Shown here: piece after piece, positions 1-5,410 of the stretch
How positions within the stretch are numbered: the stretch's first letter is position 1
Layout of the letters: the number at the start of each line of letters is the position of its first letter
From: Candidatus Uhrbacteria bacterium
GTDB lineage: Bacteria; Patescibacteriota; Patescibacteriia; UBA9934; GWF2-40-263
Reading direction: 5' to 3'
Length of the DNA: 7,813 nt
Assembly: GCA_023246275.1 (NCBI GenBank)
Contig: JAHFIS010000032.1
Span: forward strand, 1-7,813
Notes under the pieces: model-generated
What the model was told of the DNA's origin: nothing
Databases searched by the model: none
The model's input: the letters and a program-made list of their open reading frames with translations, nothing else
Program-made: the position numbers and the translations under genes

Positions 1-334
1 TCGACGCTCGGTCCACGCGGTCGCAGGAGCGACGAAACGCCTCGACCTGCGGCGAGCCGCGCGTCCAGATGAAGTCGCGCTCGCGCCGTTTCCAATCCGC
101 GAACAGCGCGCGTCCGATCTTTTCGACGCGCGACCCGAACTTCGGGCCCAGCACGCCGTTCCATTCCATCATCTCGGAAAATTCCCGGCATGCCGCCGGC
201 CCCTTCTCGAGAGCGTCGAGCCCGGCTTGCTCGAACGGCTCGAGCGTCTTGGCGAGGTCGACGAACTGCGCGCGAATCGCGTCCGGAATGTCCGGCGACT
301 TGGGAAGCAGCTGTCTTGGGTTTCTGAATGCCAT
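1..334 (-). CDS. Unrecognised protein, N-terminal part (runs off the left edge)
   Basis: I do not recognise this protein. About 111 codons from ATG at 334 are open to the window edge, so the C-terminus is missing. The start is supported by an AGGAG Shine-Dalgarno 7 nt upstream and a TTGACA-17-TACGCT promoter about 40 nt further up. The protein begins MAFRNPRQLLPKSPDIPD and looks soluble and mostly helical, with a charged stretch around residues 70-85 (RVEKIGRALFADWKRRERDF). It has no signal peptide or membrane segment. It is the last gene seen of the minus-strand train and is separated from the 437-2398 gene by that gene's terminator and by its own promoter, so it should be transcribed independently. 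Codon use matches its neighbours. Confidence 0.75.
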   Translation of the reverse strand, partial: MAFRNPRQLLPKSPDIPDAIRAQFVDLAKTLEPFEQAGLDALEKGPAACREFSEMMEWNGVLGPKFGSRVEKIGRALFADWKRRERDFIWTRGSPQVEAFRRSCDRVDRAS

Positions 335-382
335 CGGATTCTCCTCGTAAAGAACGTTTCCGGAACGATTCCCGGATGGCGG

Positions 383-411
383 AGCGTACGGGAAAACGGG
401 CCGGGTGTCAA
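383..411 (-). promoter_or_regulatory. Promoter of the left-edge gene
   Basis: On the minus strand TTGACA (406-411) is followed by a 17-bp spacer and TACGCT (383-388). This is a perfect -35 and a good -10 for the vegetative sigma factor. Transcription should start near 376, giving a leader of about 42 nt. The leader's first bases form a small dyad, TCCGG-N8-CCGGA (359-376), which could make a 5'-end hairpin. Confidence 0.8.
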
Positions 412-420
412 CGGCCGCGC

Positions 421-450
421 AAGAAAAAACCGCGTCTCAGGGAGACGCGG
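421..450 (-). terminator. Intrinsic terminator of the 653-residue protein gene
   Basis: On the minus strand a perfect 9-bp stem (442-450 with 430-438) closes on a 3-nt loop and is followed by TTTTTTCTT (429-421). The gene's TGA stop (437-439) lies at the loop/stem boundary, so the last codons form part of the hairpin. The next gene's -35 element begins only 10 bp beyond the T-tract. Confidence 0.9.
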
Positions 451-2398
451 GGAGCGCGGGGACTCGTTGGAAGAACTCGCGGCGGCTTTGCTGGAATGTC
501 ACAAGCCGCGCGATCCGGTTCGACTTGTGCGCGACGGTTCGGGCGAAGCAGTCGTCCTCCGCGTTCTCCGCGAGCAGGGCGCGGAGCCGCGCGCCGATCG
601 TCGTGCGCAGCGTTCTGACGAACTCCCACTCCACGGGTGCCGCGCTCGCCGTGTCGGCCCATCCGGGCAGCGCGGGGTAGTCAGGGAGCCGGTTGTCCGG
701 ATCCGAGTAGATCTCCGCGCGCGTGCGCGCGTAGGCGTCGAGCGCGAGGCGGTCGAACGCGGGCCCGGCCGCGGCGGCAAGGAGGGCGATGTCGCGCCGG
801 GCGACCTCGTGCGGCCTGACCTCGAACAGGAGCGCGTCGACGAGGTTCAGGAGCGCGACGTACAGCGTCGGGTCTTCCCAGATCGACCTGGTCCGATCGG
901 CGGGAAGCCGGAGCATCGACGGCGCGCACCACAGCAGGCGCTCGTCCCTCAGGACTCGCTTCCGGAGCAGGTCCCGGACGGCTCGCTCCAGGTACGCGGT
1001 CGACAGGTGGTCGCCAAACCGCTGGCCAACCGACTCCTTCCAGGCGAGGTGGCCCCCGTCGAGAATGCCGTTCACGAGCTCGGGGTGCTCGTCGAGGAGT
1101 GTCTTGACGATCTCCGTCCGGACGGCGGTCCTCAGCTGGCCGAGGTGTTCGACGACGGCGGAGACGGGGATCTTTCCTCCGTTGATGATATCCATCACCT
1201 CGACCGCGTCGAATCGCTTCCAATTCAGCGCGCGTTCGACGGAATCACGAACGCTTTCCGGAAGCTCGTCGTGCCCGTCGACGTCGGATGGAACAAGGTA
1301 TTGAATCGCCTGGTGGTGGTCGAGCTCAATCATCTCGCCGGAGGAGAGGTAGGGATCGACGAAGTGCCGGTCGATCGCGAATGGAATGTCGGCGCGAGAC
1401 AGCCGACGGACATGGCGCGTGGCGGTTCGGTAGACGAACGCGTCCGCGTCGACGCGGGACTCCTCGCTCATTCCGGCCGTTCGGACGCGCACGATCTCAC
1501 GGACGCGGGCGACGGTCCTTGCCTGGTCCGACTGCCGCACGAGCGCGTGCGCGCGCATGGCCGCCTCGGGCGAGATGGCTCCCGCCTTCGCGGACGGATC
1601 GCCGGCCGCGACCTTCAGGATCGCGGTGTTGATCCATCCCTCGAACAGTCCCGTGTCGTTCGCGAGCAGCTCGTACCCGCTCAGGGGATGGTCCGCCTTC
1701 AGGACGCGGATTCCCGCCTCGAGGACGGCCTCTTGGCGAACGAGGTTCTCCTCGAGGCCGAGGAACAGGCGGCAGGCTCGCTCCGGCCGCGGTCGGCCGC
1801 CTTCTTCCAGCCAGGTGACGAGTTCGGACTCCGAGCCCGCGTCCACCAGCACCGGATGGTTCGGGCCGAAGCGCGCGTTTCGACGTTCGATCCGATCGAC
1901 GAGCGGACGCAGGCGTTCCGCCTCTTCCCGCCCGCGCTTCACGCAGGCCACCAGGAACTGGTAGGCGGGCCGGGTCCAGACGCTTGTGAAAAGTGCCGGC
2001 GGGTCCGTCGGGCGACGTCCCAGGTCTGTCCTGGCGGCGACGGAAACGGCGTCTCGCATCGCGGCCTCGAACGCGTTCGCGGCGAGCGCGGGGGACCCGT
2101 GCGCGAGCAGGAGCCCGACGTTCAGCCGCGCCTCGGTCCGCTCCGCGATCGCCTTCGCGTCGGCCTGGGTCTCGGCGACCCGGTCCATGCGCTTTCCCAC
2201 CGCGTCGATGACGAGCGCGGCGGCGTCGGCGAGAATGTGCCGGACGGGGATCCCGGACCACCGGACGGCGCCGAAGTGCGTTGTGGCGGTCTCGCCGGGG
2301 TTGCGGCCTTCCAGGATGACGATCATCTGTCCGAACGGGGAGAGCTCGGTCGGGACGTCCACGGGACGCTCGACGAGCGCGAGGGCGGTCGTTTCCAT
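437..2398 (-). CDS. Large unrecognised protein, 653 residues
   Basis: I do not recognise a family. The start METTALALVERP at 2398 is chosen because AAGGAGG, a perfect Shine-Dalgarno, sits about 5 nt upstream. The frame stays open to 2755, but that extension would cross the neighbouring gene's terminator and end in the neighbouring gene, so it is not used. The protein is apparently cytosolic, without signal peptide, transmembrane segment or Cys/His cluster. It reads as a long run of amphipathic helices rich in Ala, Arg, Asp and Glu, with phrases such as LLDEHPELVNGILDGG that resemble helical-repeat proteins; this is only an impression. The C-terminus is basic and helical (HKSNRIARLVTFQQSRREFF). 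It is bounded on both sides by terminators and has a dyad-rich leader without a clear promoter. A 728-codon antisense frame runs opposite and is judged a GC-content shadow. Confidence 0.85.
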   Translation of the reverse strand: METTALALVERPVDVPTELSPFGQMIVILEGRNPGETATTHFGAVRWSGIPVRHILADAAALVIDAVGKRMDRVAETQADAKAIAERTEARLNVGLLLAHGSPALAANAFEAAMRDAVSVAARTDLGRRPTDPPALFTSVWTRPAYQFLVACVKRGREEAERLRPLVDRIERRNARFGPNHPVLVDAGSESELVTWLEEGGRPRPERACRLFLGLEENLVRQEAVLEAGIRVLKADHPLSGYELLANDTGLFEGWINTAILKVAAGDPSAKAGAISPEAAMRAHALVRQSDQARTVARVREIVRVRTAGMSEESRVDADAFVYRTATRHVRRLSRADIPFAIDRHFVDPYLSSGEMIELDHHQAIQYLVPSDVDGHDELPESVRDSVERALNWKRFDAVEVMDIINGGKIPVSAVVEHLGQLRTAVRTEIVKTLLDEHPELVNGILDGGHLAWKESVGQRFGDHLSTAYLERAVRDLLRKRVLRDERLLWCAPSMLRLPADRTRSIWEDPTLYVALLNLVDALLFEVRPHEVARRDIALLAAAAGPAFDRLALDAYARTRAEIYSDPDNRLPDYPALPGWADTASAAPVEWEFVRTLRTTIGARLRALLAENAEDDCFARTVAHKSNRIARLVTFQQSRREFFQRVPALPASP

Positions 2399-2417
2399 GC
2401 TGCCTCCTTTTGAATGG

Positions 2418-2486
2418 GTTCTACGGAACGCCGTGCGATCACGGCATGCCGAGAAAACCCTCGTGACACCCAGCGGGGGACACGAG
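2418..2486 (-). promoter_or_regulatory. Dyad-rich leader region upstream of the 653-residue gene
   Basis: Four dyads are packed between the upstream terminator and the Shine-Dalgarno: GTTC-N4-GAAC (2418-2429), GCCGTG-N4-CACGGC (2430-2445), the 10-bp palindrome CGGCATGCCG (2442-2451, partly overlapping the previous one) and CTCGTG-N15-CACGAG (2460-2486). The last is followed on the minus strand by GGTTTT and might act as a weak second terminator or attenuator. I find no TTGACA-like -35 with a matching -10 here, unlike for the other five genes. The region could be an operator, an attenuator read from the 2529-3068 gene's promoter, or a promoter for an alternative sigma factor. The dyads are seen; the role is inference. 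Confidence 0.4.
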
Positions 2487-2522
2487 AAAAAAGATCGGCC
2501 CGACCCGGTGCGGGAGGGGCCG
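2487..2522 (-). terminator. Intrinsic terminator of the 2529-3068 gene
   Basis: On the minus strand the hairpin is CGGCCC, a 2x2 internal loop, CCCG, loop CAC, CGGG and GGGCCG (2522-2496). It is followed by ATC and six T (2492-2487). It starts 6 nt after the TAG stop of the 2529-3068 gene. Confidence 0.85.
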
Positions 2523-2528
2523 TAGTGG

Positions 2529-3068
2529 CTAGGCGTCGCTGCGCCGACCGGGGGAGTAGAGGAACGATCGCACCTTCCGGTCCGTGCGCAGCAGGGACAG
2601 GTGGCCGGCGACGAGCATGACCCAGGCTCTGCCGTCAGGGCCCGTGCCCATGACGTTATCCAAAACTTCCCGAACGGCGTCCAGGTCTTTCCGCGACGTT
2701 GCTCCCGGGTCGAGGCAAGCCGCCTGGTCGAGGAACGCTCGGAGGGCCGGGTCATCCGTCTCGATCGCTCCCGGGTCGAAGCCCTTGGCGAGCTTGCGGA
2801 GCGATTTCATTGACCTGATCTCGAGGAGCGACTCGATGGTCGCCGCCGGGAGAGAGGCCCGCGCGATGCCGCTGACGGCCGCGGCGAAGATCGACGGGTC
2901 GCTGACGAACCCCTCGAGGACGTCGTCGTAGACGGCCTGGCTGACCGCGCCGGCCGCGATCAAGGCGCGGGCCTGGATCGGGCGGCTGTCCGTGGCGTCG
3001 CCTTCCTCCGTCTGTCGGACGAGGGTGAACAATGCCGAGAAAACGCTGGTGTTCCGAAAAAGACGCAT
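2529..3068 (-). CDS. Unrecognised helical protein, 179 residues
   Basis: I do not recognise this protein. It starts at ATG 3068, with GGAGAG 7 nt upstream, and ends in TAG. The N-terminus (MRLFRNTSVFSALFTLV) is basic then hydrophobic, but the hydrophobic run is only about nine residues, too short for a membrane span or a normal signal peptide; it may be an amphipathic helix. The rest reads as four or five helices: about 31-55, 58-85 (FAAAVSGIARASLPAATIESLLEI region), 86-97 (basic, MKSLRKLAKG), 106-117 and 127-162. The tail is basic (RTDRKVRSFLYSPGRRSDA). Promoter and terminator are both its own, so it should be expressed independently. A run-on transcript from it could feed the promoterless 653-residue gene downstream. 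Confidence 0.8.
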   Translation of the reverse strand: MRLFRNTSVFSALFTLVRQTEEGDATDSRPIQARALIAAGAVSQAVYDDVLEGFVSDPSIFAAAVSGIARASLPAATIESLLEIRSMKSLRKLAKGFDPGAIETDDPALRAFLDQAACLDPGATSRKDLDAVREVLDNVMGTGPDGRAWVMLVAGHLSLLRTDRKVRSFLYSPGRRSDA

Positions 3069-3115
3069 GACATGCTCTCCATGAGCGGATTGTTGAAAAG
3101 GAGCGGCGGAGGAGA

Positions 3116-3144
3116 ACCATAGGCGATTTGGACGGATTTGTCAA
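3116..3144 (-). promoter_or_regulatory. Promoter of the 2529-3068 gene
   Basis: On the minus strand TTGACA (3139-3144), a 17-bp spacer and TATGGT (3116-3121) make a near-consensus vegetative promoter. The predicted start near 3109 gives a leader of about 41 nt before ATG 3068. Confidence 0.85.
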
Positions 3145-3160
3145 CCGCGAAGCGGCATCC

Positions 3161-3188
3161 AAAGAAAAAACGACCCGTGAATGGGTCG
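3161..3188 (-). terminator. Intrinsic terminator of the 3200-3886 gene
   Basis: On the minus strand a 6-bp stem CGACCC/GGGTCG (3188-3183 with 3176-3171) with loop ATTCAC is followed by TTTTTTCTTT (3170-3161). It begins 11 nt after the TGA stop, and the next gene's -35 lies about 17 nt beyond it. Confidence 0.85.
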
Positions 3189-3199
3189 CAGCGGTCGGA

Positions 3200-3886
3200 T
3201 CAGACGTCGTCGGGGTCTCCCTCGGAGCTCGAGGGCAGTCCGACGGCCTCGCGGCGTTCGGCCATGGTGCGCCGGGCGCGGAACAGGTTCTCGGCCGAGA
3301 CCTGCGCGAACAGGTCCTCCGGGAGACCCTTGCGGATCCTCTCCGCCTCCTCGGGGTCGAGGCCGACGTTGAGCCACGCGTCGATGGGTCGCGAGCCGTC
3401 GTCGTCGATCTCCTCGACCTGCTCGGCGACGGCGGCGACGAGGAGCTCCCGGAGGGTGAAGTCACCGAACTCCTGGTCGAGTACCTCCTCCCAGTCGGAC
3501 CGGTCGTGGATCTGGAGCGCGAGGCCCCGGATGACCGCCGCCGCGAAGGCGATTTCGTCGTCACGCGTGTCGTCCTTCCCGCGGCCCGACACGCACAGCT
3601 CGTGGATGCTGTGACTGATCGCCTCCGGGGAGGCGATCTGCGCGAACGCGCTCGGACGGTCTCCCCACAGCGCGAGGATCCCGGCCTGGTCGGGCGCAAG
3701 CAGCGTCTCGCCGACGAGGCTGATCGCCGTCGCGTCGTTGCCGATCTCCTGGATGGCATCCTCCATCATGTCCGGCTGGTCCGCCGGATTCGCGCGCGTG
3801 ATGACTTGGAGCGCATGCTTCGGGTCGTCCCGAACCATGAGGGCGAATTCCTTTCTGCGTGACGCGTTGGCCTTGTAGTTGCTCAT
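3200..3886 (-). CDS. Unrecognised acidic helical protein, 228 residues
   Basis: I do not recognise a family. The start MSNYKANASRRKEF at 3886 follows GGAGA at 6 nt spacing and a strong promoter. The frame is open to 4009, but the extra codons overlap the promoter and the J-protein terminator, so they are not used. The N-terminus (residues 1-30) is basic and helical. Residues 37-160 are largely helical and acidic, with motifs DMMEDAIQEIGND (39-51) and DWEEVLDQEFGDFTLRELL (131-149). Residues 161-192 (DDDGSRPIDAWLNVGLDPEEAERI...) read as a linker plus helix, and the extreme C-terminus is acidic and probably disordered (SSSEGDPDDV). There is no signal peptide, membrane span or obvious catalytic motif; a single Cys lies at residue 98. 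It has its own promoter and terminator in the minus-strand train. Confidence 0.82.
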   Translation of the reverse strand: MSNYKANASRRKEFALMVRDDPKHALQVITRANPADQPDMMEDAIQEIGNDATAISLVGETLLAPDQAGILALWGDRPSAFAQIASPEAISHSIHELCVSGRGKDDTRDDEIAFAAAVIRGLALQIHDRSDWEEVLDQEFGDFTLRELLVAAVAEQVEEIDDDGSRPIDAWLNVGLDPEEAERIRKGLPEDLFAQVSAENLFRARRTMAERREAVGLPSSSEGDPDDV

Positions 3887-3929
3887 CTCTTGTCTCCAGT
3901 TGTGGGTTGCCAGCGAATGCCGGAGGTGG

Positions 3930-3958
3930 ATCATAGCCATTCCGCGTGGTTTTGTCAA
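3930..3958 (-). promoter_or_regulatory. Promoter of the 3200-3886 gene
   Basis: On the minus strand TTGACA (3953-3958), a 17-bp spacer and TATGAT (3930-3935) form the strongest-looking promoter in the window. The predicted start near 3923 gives a leader of about 37 nt. The -35 begins 14 bp beyond the T-tract of the preceding gene's terminator. Confidence 0.88.
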
Positions 3959-3972
3959 CCATGCGGCGTGCC

Positions 3973-4000
3973 AAAAAAGAAAAACCCCGCGGGAGCGGGG
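3973..4000 (-). terminator. Intrinsic terminator of the J-domain protein gene
   Basis: On the minus strand CCCCGC/GCGGGG (4000-3995 with 3990-3985), loop TCCC, is followed by TTTTTCTTTTTT (3984-3973). It begins 5 nt after the TGA stop at 4006. Confidence 0.92.
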
Positions 4001-4005
4001 CAGGA

Positions 4006-4545
4006 TCATGGCGTAATGGGAACGACGAGGACGAAGAGGTCGCCGTCCGCGCCGCCGTTTTCGCCCTTGGTTCCTTGTTCCGGAAGTCGCCCCAGGGGCA
4101 CTTTCCGGACGTCGGCCGGGAGGAACAGCGGGTCGAACCCCGGTGGAAACGCGTCGGGAGGGCCGATGCCGCCGCCGTTGGCGAGCGTGGACGGGGCGAC
4201 GCGGACGACGGTCACGAGATCCTCGCCGTCGCGCGCCTGCCTTGGCGCCCTGGGAAGGAGTCGTCCCATCGCCCGCATCCCCCTCGGCGTGGCAAGCAGG
4301 TCGCCGAGTCCCTGGGGAACTTGGTTCCGGCGGTCATACAGGTAGCGCTTCCGGCTGTCGGACAGCGTCTCGTACGCGTCCCTTGCTTCGGCGAACCGAC
4401 GGTTCCGCTCGTCGCTCGCCTCGGCCGATTCGACGGCGTTCGCGAACCGGTCCGGATGCAGCGCGGCGACCGTCTTCCGGTACGCCTTCCTGACCTCCTC
4501 GGCCGTCGCGTCCTTCGCGATGCCAAGCAATTGATAATGGTTCAT
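4006..4545 (-). CDS. Small J-domain (DnaJ-like) co-chaperone with a shortened C-terminal domain
   Basis: J-domain proteins stimulate the ATPase of an Hsp70 partner and hand it substrates. The J domain spans residues 2-72: YQLLGIAKDATAEEVRKAYR, the invariant HPD at 30-32, then FAEARDAYETLSD (51-63) and RKRYLYDR (65-72). Residues 76-105 form a short GLGDLLATPRGMRAMGRLL linker. Residues 106-179 look like a collapsed DnaJ substrate-binding domain: GEDLVTVVRV (107-116), PPGFDP (134-139), LGRLPEQGTKGE (151-162) and GDLFVLVV (168-175) match successive landmarks of the normal C-terminal domains. The usual roughly 180-200 residues are squeezed into about 75, and there is no zinc-finger or Gly/Phe region. 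The start at 4545 follows AAGGAG at 6 nt. The neighbours give no Hsp70. The J-domain assignment is sure; the domain-collapse reading is inference. Confidence 0.93.
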   Translation of the reverse strand: MNHYQLLGIAKDATAEEVRKAYRKTVAALHPDRFANAVESAEASDERNRRFAEARDAYETLSDSRKRYLYDRRNQVPQGLGDLLATPRGMRAMGRLLPRAPRQARDGEDLVTVVRVAPSTLANGGGIGPPDAFPPGFDPLFLPADVRKVPLGRLPEQGTKGENGGADGDLFVLVVPITP

Positions 4546-4572
4546 GCCAGGCTCCTTTTGTGCCGGACGCGG

Positions 4573-4601
4573 ATCGTATGCGAAATTCCAGCCCCTGTCA
4601 A
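4573..4601 (-). promoter_or_regulatory. Promoter of the J-domain protein gene
   Basis: On the minus strand TTGACA (4596-4601), a 17-bp spacer and TACGAT (4573-4578). The predicted start near 4566 gives a leader of about 21 nt. This is the only minus-strand promoter with a long upstream space (about 90 bp to the previous terminator), and that space holds tandem repeats. There is no CIRCE heat-shock element. Confidence 0.85.
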
Positions 4602-4612
4602 TCCGACGGCCC

Positions 4613-4642
4613 GCAATTCGTGGCAATCCGTAGCAATTTGTG
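4613..4642. repeat. Three tandem 10-bp repeats upstream of the J-protein promoter
   Basis: GCAATTCGTG, GCAATCCGTA and GCAATTTGTG follow one another without gaps (consensus GCAATYYGTR). A degenerate fourth copy (TCAATCCGAC, 4598-4607) overlaps the -35 element on the opposite side of a 5-bp gap. A 10-bp period places each copy on the same face of the helix, as expected of a cooperative regulator-binding site. The repeats are seen; a regulatory role is inference. Confidence 0.6.
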
Positions 4643-4644
4643 TA

Positions 4645-4662
4645 ATAGGTAGCCCATTCGTT
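4645..4662. repeat. Left arm of an 18/19-bp inverted repeat around the 4707-5324 gene
   Basis: ATAGGTAGCCCATTCGTT here matches, in inverted orientation, the sequence at 5386-5404 (ATAGGATAGCCCATTCGTT on the minus strand). There is a single 1-nt indel and 13 bp of uninterrupted identity. On its minus strand it also contains a weak promoter-like TTGCGA-17-TATTAC reading towards the J-protein gene. Confidence 0.6.
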
Positions 4663-4689
4663 ATTCGCAACGGAGGCCCGCAGGCCGAC

Positions 4690-4717
4690 AAAAAAAGACC
4701 GCGACGCTAGTTCGCGG
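4690..4717 (-). terminator. Intrinsic terminator of the 4707-5324 gene
   Basis: On the minus strand CCGCGA/TCGCGG (4717-4712 with 4704-4699), with a 7-nt loop, is followed by TC and seven T (4696-4690). The TAG stop (4707-4709) lies inside the loop, so the last sense codons make the 5' half of the stem. Confidence 0.85.
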
Positions 4718-5324
4718 AGGGGGGAGCTGCCGGGGCCATGGCGACGAGCGCTTCGCCGATCATGGTTCCGAAACCCTTGAAGGCCAGGATCTCCTTCTTG
4801 TTGAGGGGGCGGTCCTGGCGGAAGTAGTCGATGGACTTGTGGGTCGGCTTGCCGGTCTCCGGATCGGTTCCGTTCGGAACCTGGTAGGAGCGCCCGGTCC
4901 GGACGAACCAGACGAGCACCGTGCCGCGGATTCCGATGACGCGCCTGTCGAGAAACGCCTCGATCTCCGCGGAGAGGACGACCGGCTCGGCGACCTTCTC
5001 GGCACCGGCTTCCTCCCGCCTCGTAAGACGGCCGTCCTCGTCGACGTAGAACGGCATCTCCAGGCCGACGCGCTCGGCGTCTGCGACGCTCTCGCCGACG
5101 CAGCGAAGGTAGGCGGCGCGCGTGACCTCGTAGCGCATCCCGTCGAGCCGGTTGATCTTGTCGAGAACGTCGGACCAGGGCTTTCCGACCATGCCGTGAA
5201 GGCGGTGCAGGACGGGCCGGACGTCGACGCGCTCGAGGCCGCGTTCGCGCGGCTTCTCCTGGACGGCATCGCCGGTTCGGGCGTTGGGAGCGGGCGGGGA
5301 GAGGGTTCGATTCTGAAGTTCCAC
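4707..5324 (-). CDS. Uncharacterised protein with KPW and LNKKEI motifs, 205 residues, GTG start
   Basis: I chose GTG at 5324 because GAGG lies 5 nt upstream and a strong promoter lies about 28 nt before it. No ATG in this frame fits, since the only upstream ones lie before the promoter's start point. Residues 1-35 are Pro/Arg-rich and probably flexible. Then come RPVLHRLHGMVGKPWSDVLDKI (36-57), a helix, FYVDEDGRL (92-100), a helix around 118-127, a beta-like core GIRGTVLVWFVRTGRSYQV (131-149), and RPLNKKEILAFKGFG (172-186). The GKPWxxV...YVDxxGxL...LNKKEI order reminds me of an uncharacterised bacterial family seen without known function; this is memory, not a search. The unit from promoter to terminator is bracketed by an 18/19-bp inverted repeat, and the gene is divergent from 5411-6088. 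Confidence 0.8.
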   Translation of the reverse strand: MELQNRTLSPPAPNARTGDAVQEKPRERGLERVDVRPVLHRLHGMVGKPWSDVLDKINRLDGMRYEVTRAAYLRCVGESVADAERVGLEMPFYVDEDGRLTRREEAGAEKVAEPVVLSAEIEAFLDRRVIGIRGTVLVWFVRTGRSYQVPNGTDPETGKPTHKSIDYFRQDRPLNKKEILAFKGFGTMIGEALVAMAPAAPPSAN

Positions 5325-5358
5325 TGACACCTCGGTTGTTTGCCACAATGGCCGCGGA

Positions 5359-5387
5359 AGCGTACCCGCTCGTTCGCATTTTGTCAA
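5359..5387 (-). promoter_or_regulatory. Promoter of the 4707-5324 gene
   Basis: On the minus strand TTGACA (5382-5387), a 17-bp spacer and TACGCT (5359-5364). The predicted start near 5352 gives a leader of about 28 nt before the GTG. The -35 overlaps the right arm of the inverted repeat and lies only 24 bp from the start codon of the divergent plus-strand gene. Confidence 0.85.
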
Positions 5388-5407
5388 CGAATGGGCTATC
5401 CTATGCG
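5373..5407 (+). promoter_or_regulatory. Possible weak promoter of the 5411-6088/6085-7236 pair
   Basis: Two weak readings overlap: TTCGCA (5373-5378) with an 18-bp spacer and TATCCT (5397-5402), or TTGTCA (5381-5386) with a 15-bp spacer and TATGCG (5402-5407). Either would start transcription at or within a few bases of ATG 5411, which has no Shine-Dalgarno, so a leaderless mRNA is likely. This promoter would share DNA with the divergent -35 at 5382-5387, so the two polymerases should compete. Confidence 0.3.
5386..5404. repeat. Right arm of the inverted repeat around the 4707-5324 gene
   Basis: This is the partner of 4645-4662. AACGAATGGGCTA (5386-5398) is an exact inverted copy of 4650-4662, and the match continues with one extra base through 5404. 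It lies between the divergent start sites and overlaps the -35 of the minus-strand gene by two bases. Confidence 0.6.
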
Positions 5408-5410
5408 CAT

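Noticed and set aside
227..2413. Long open frame on the plus strand (728 codons) opposite the 653-residue gene
   Set aside because: No ribosome-binding site or promoter, composition dominated by Arg/Gly/Val/Glu as expected for an antisense frame in GC-rich DNA, and the minus-strand gene has a perfect Shine-Dalgarno and terminator.
2418..2429. GTTC-N4-GAAC as a LexA (SOS) box
   Set aside because: The Gram-positive LexA box is GAAC-N4-GTTC, the opposite arrangement, and nothing else suggests SOS control.
2399..2755. N-terminal extension of the 653-residue protein up to 2755
   Set aside because: It would cross the upstream gene's terminator and overlap its coding sequence; the extension is Arg/Ser/Thr/Cys-rich and unlike the rest, and METTALAL has an ideal Shine-Dalgarno.
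3128..3862. Plus-strand open frame of 244 codons opposite the 3200-3886 gene
   Set aside because: Antisense shadow; it reads through the minus-strand promoter and terminator and has no start signals of its own.
335..5387. Integron-like gene cassette array
   Set aside because: The genes share orientation and short gaps, but each has its own promoter and terminator and I see no attC-like paired core sites or integrase.
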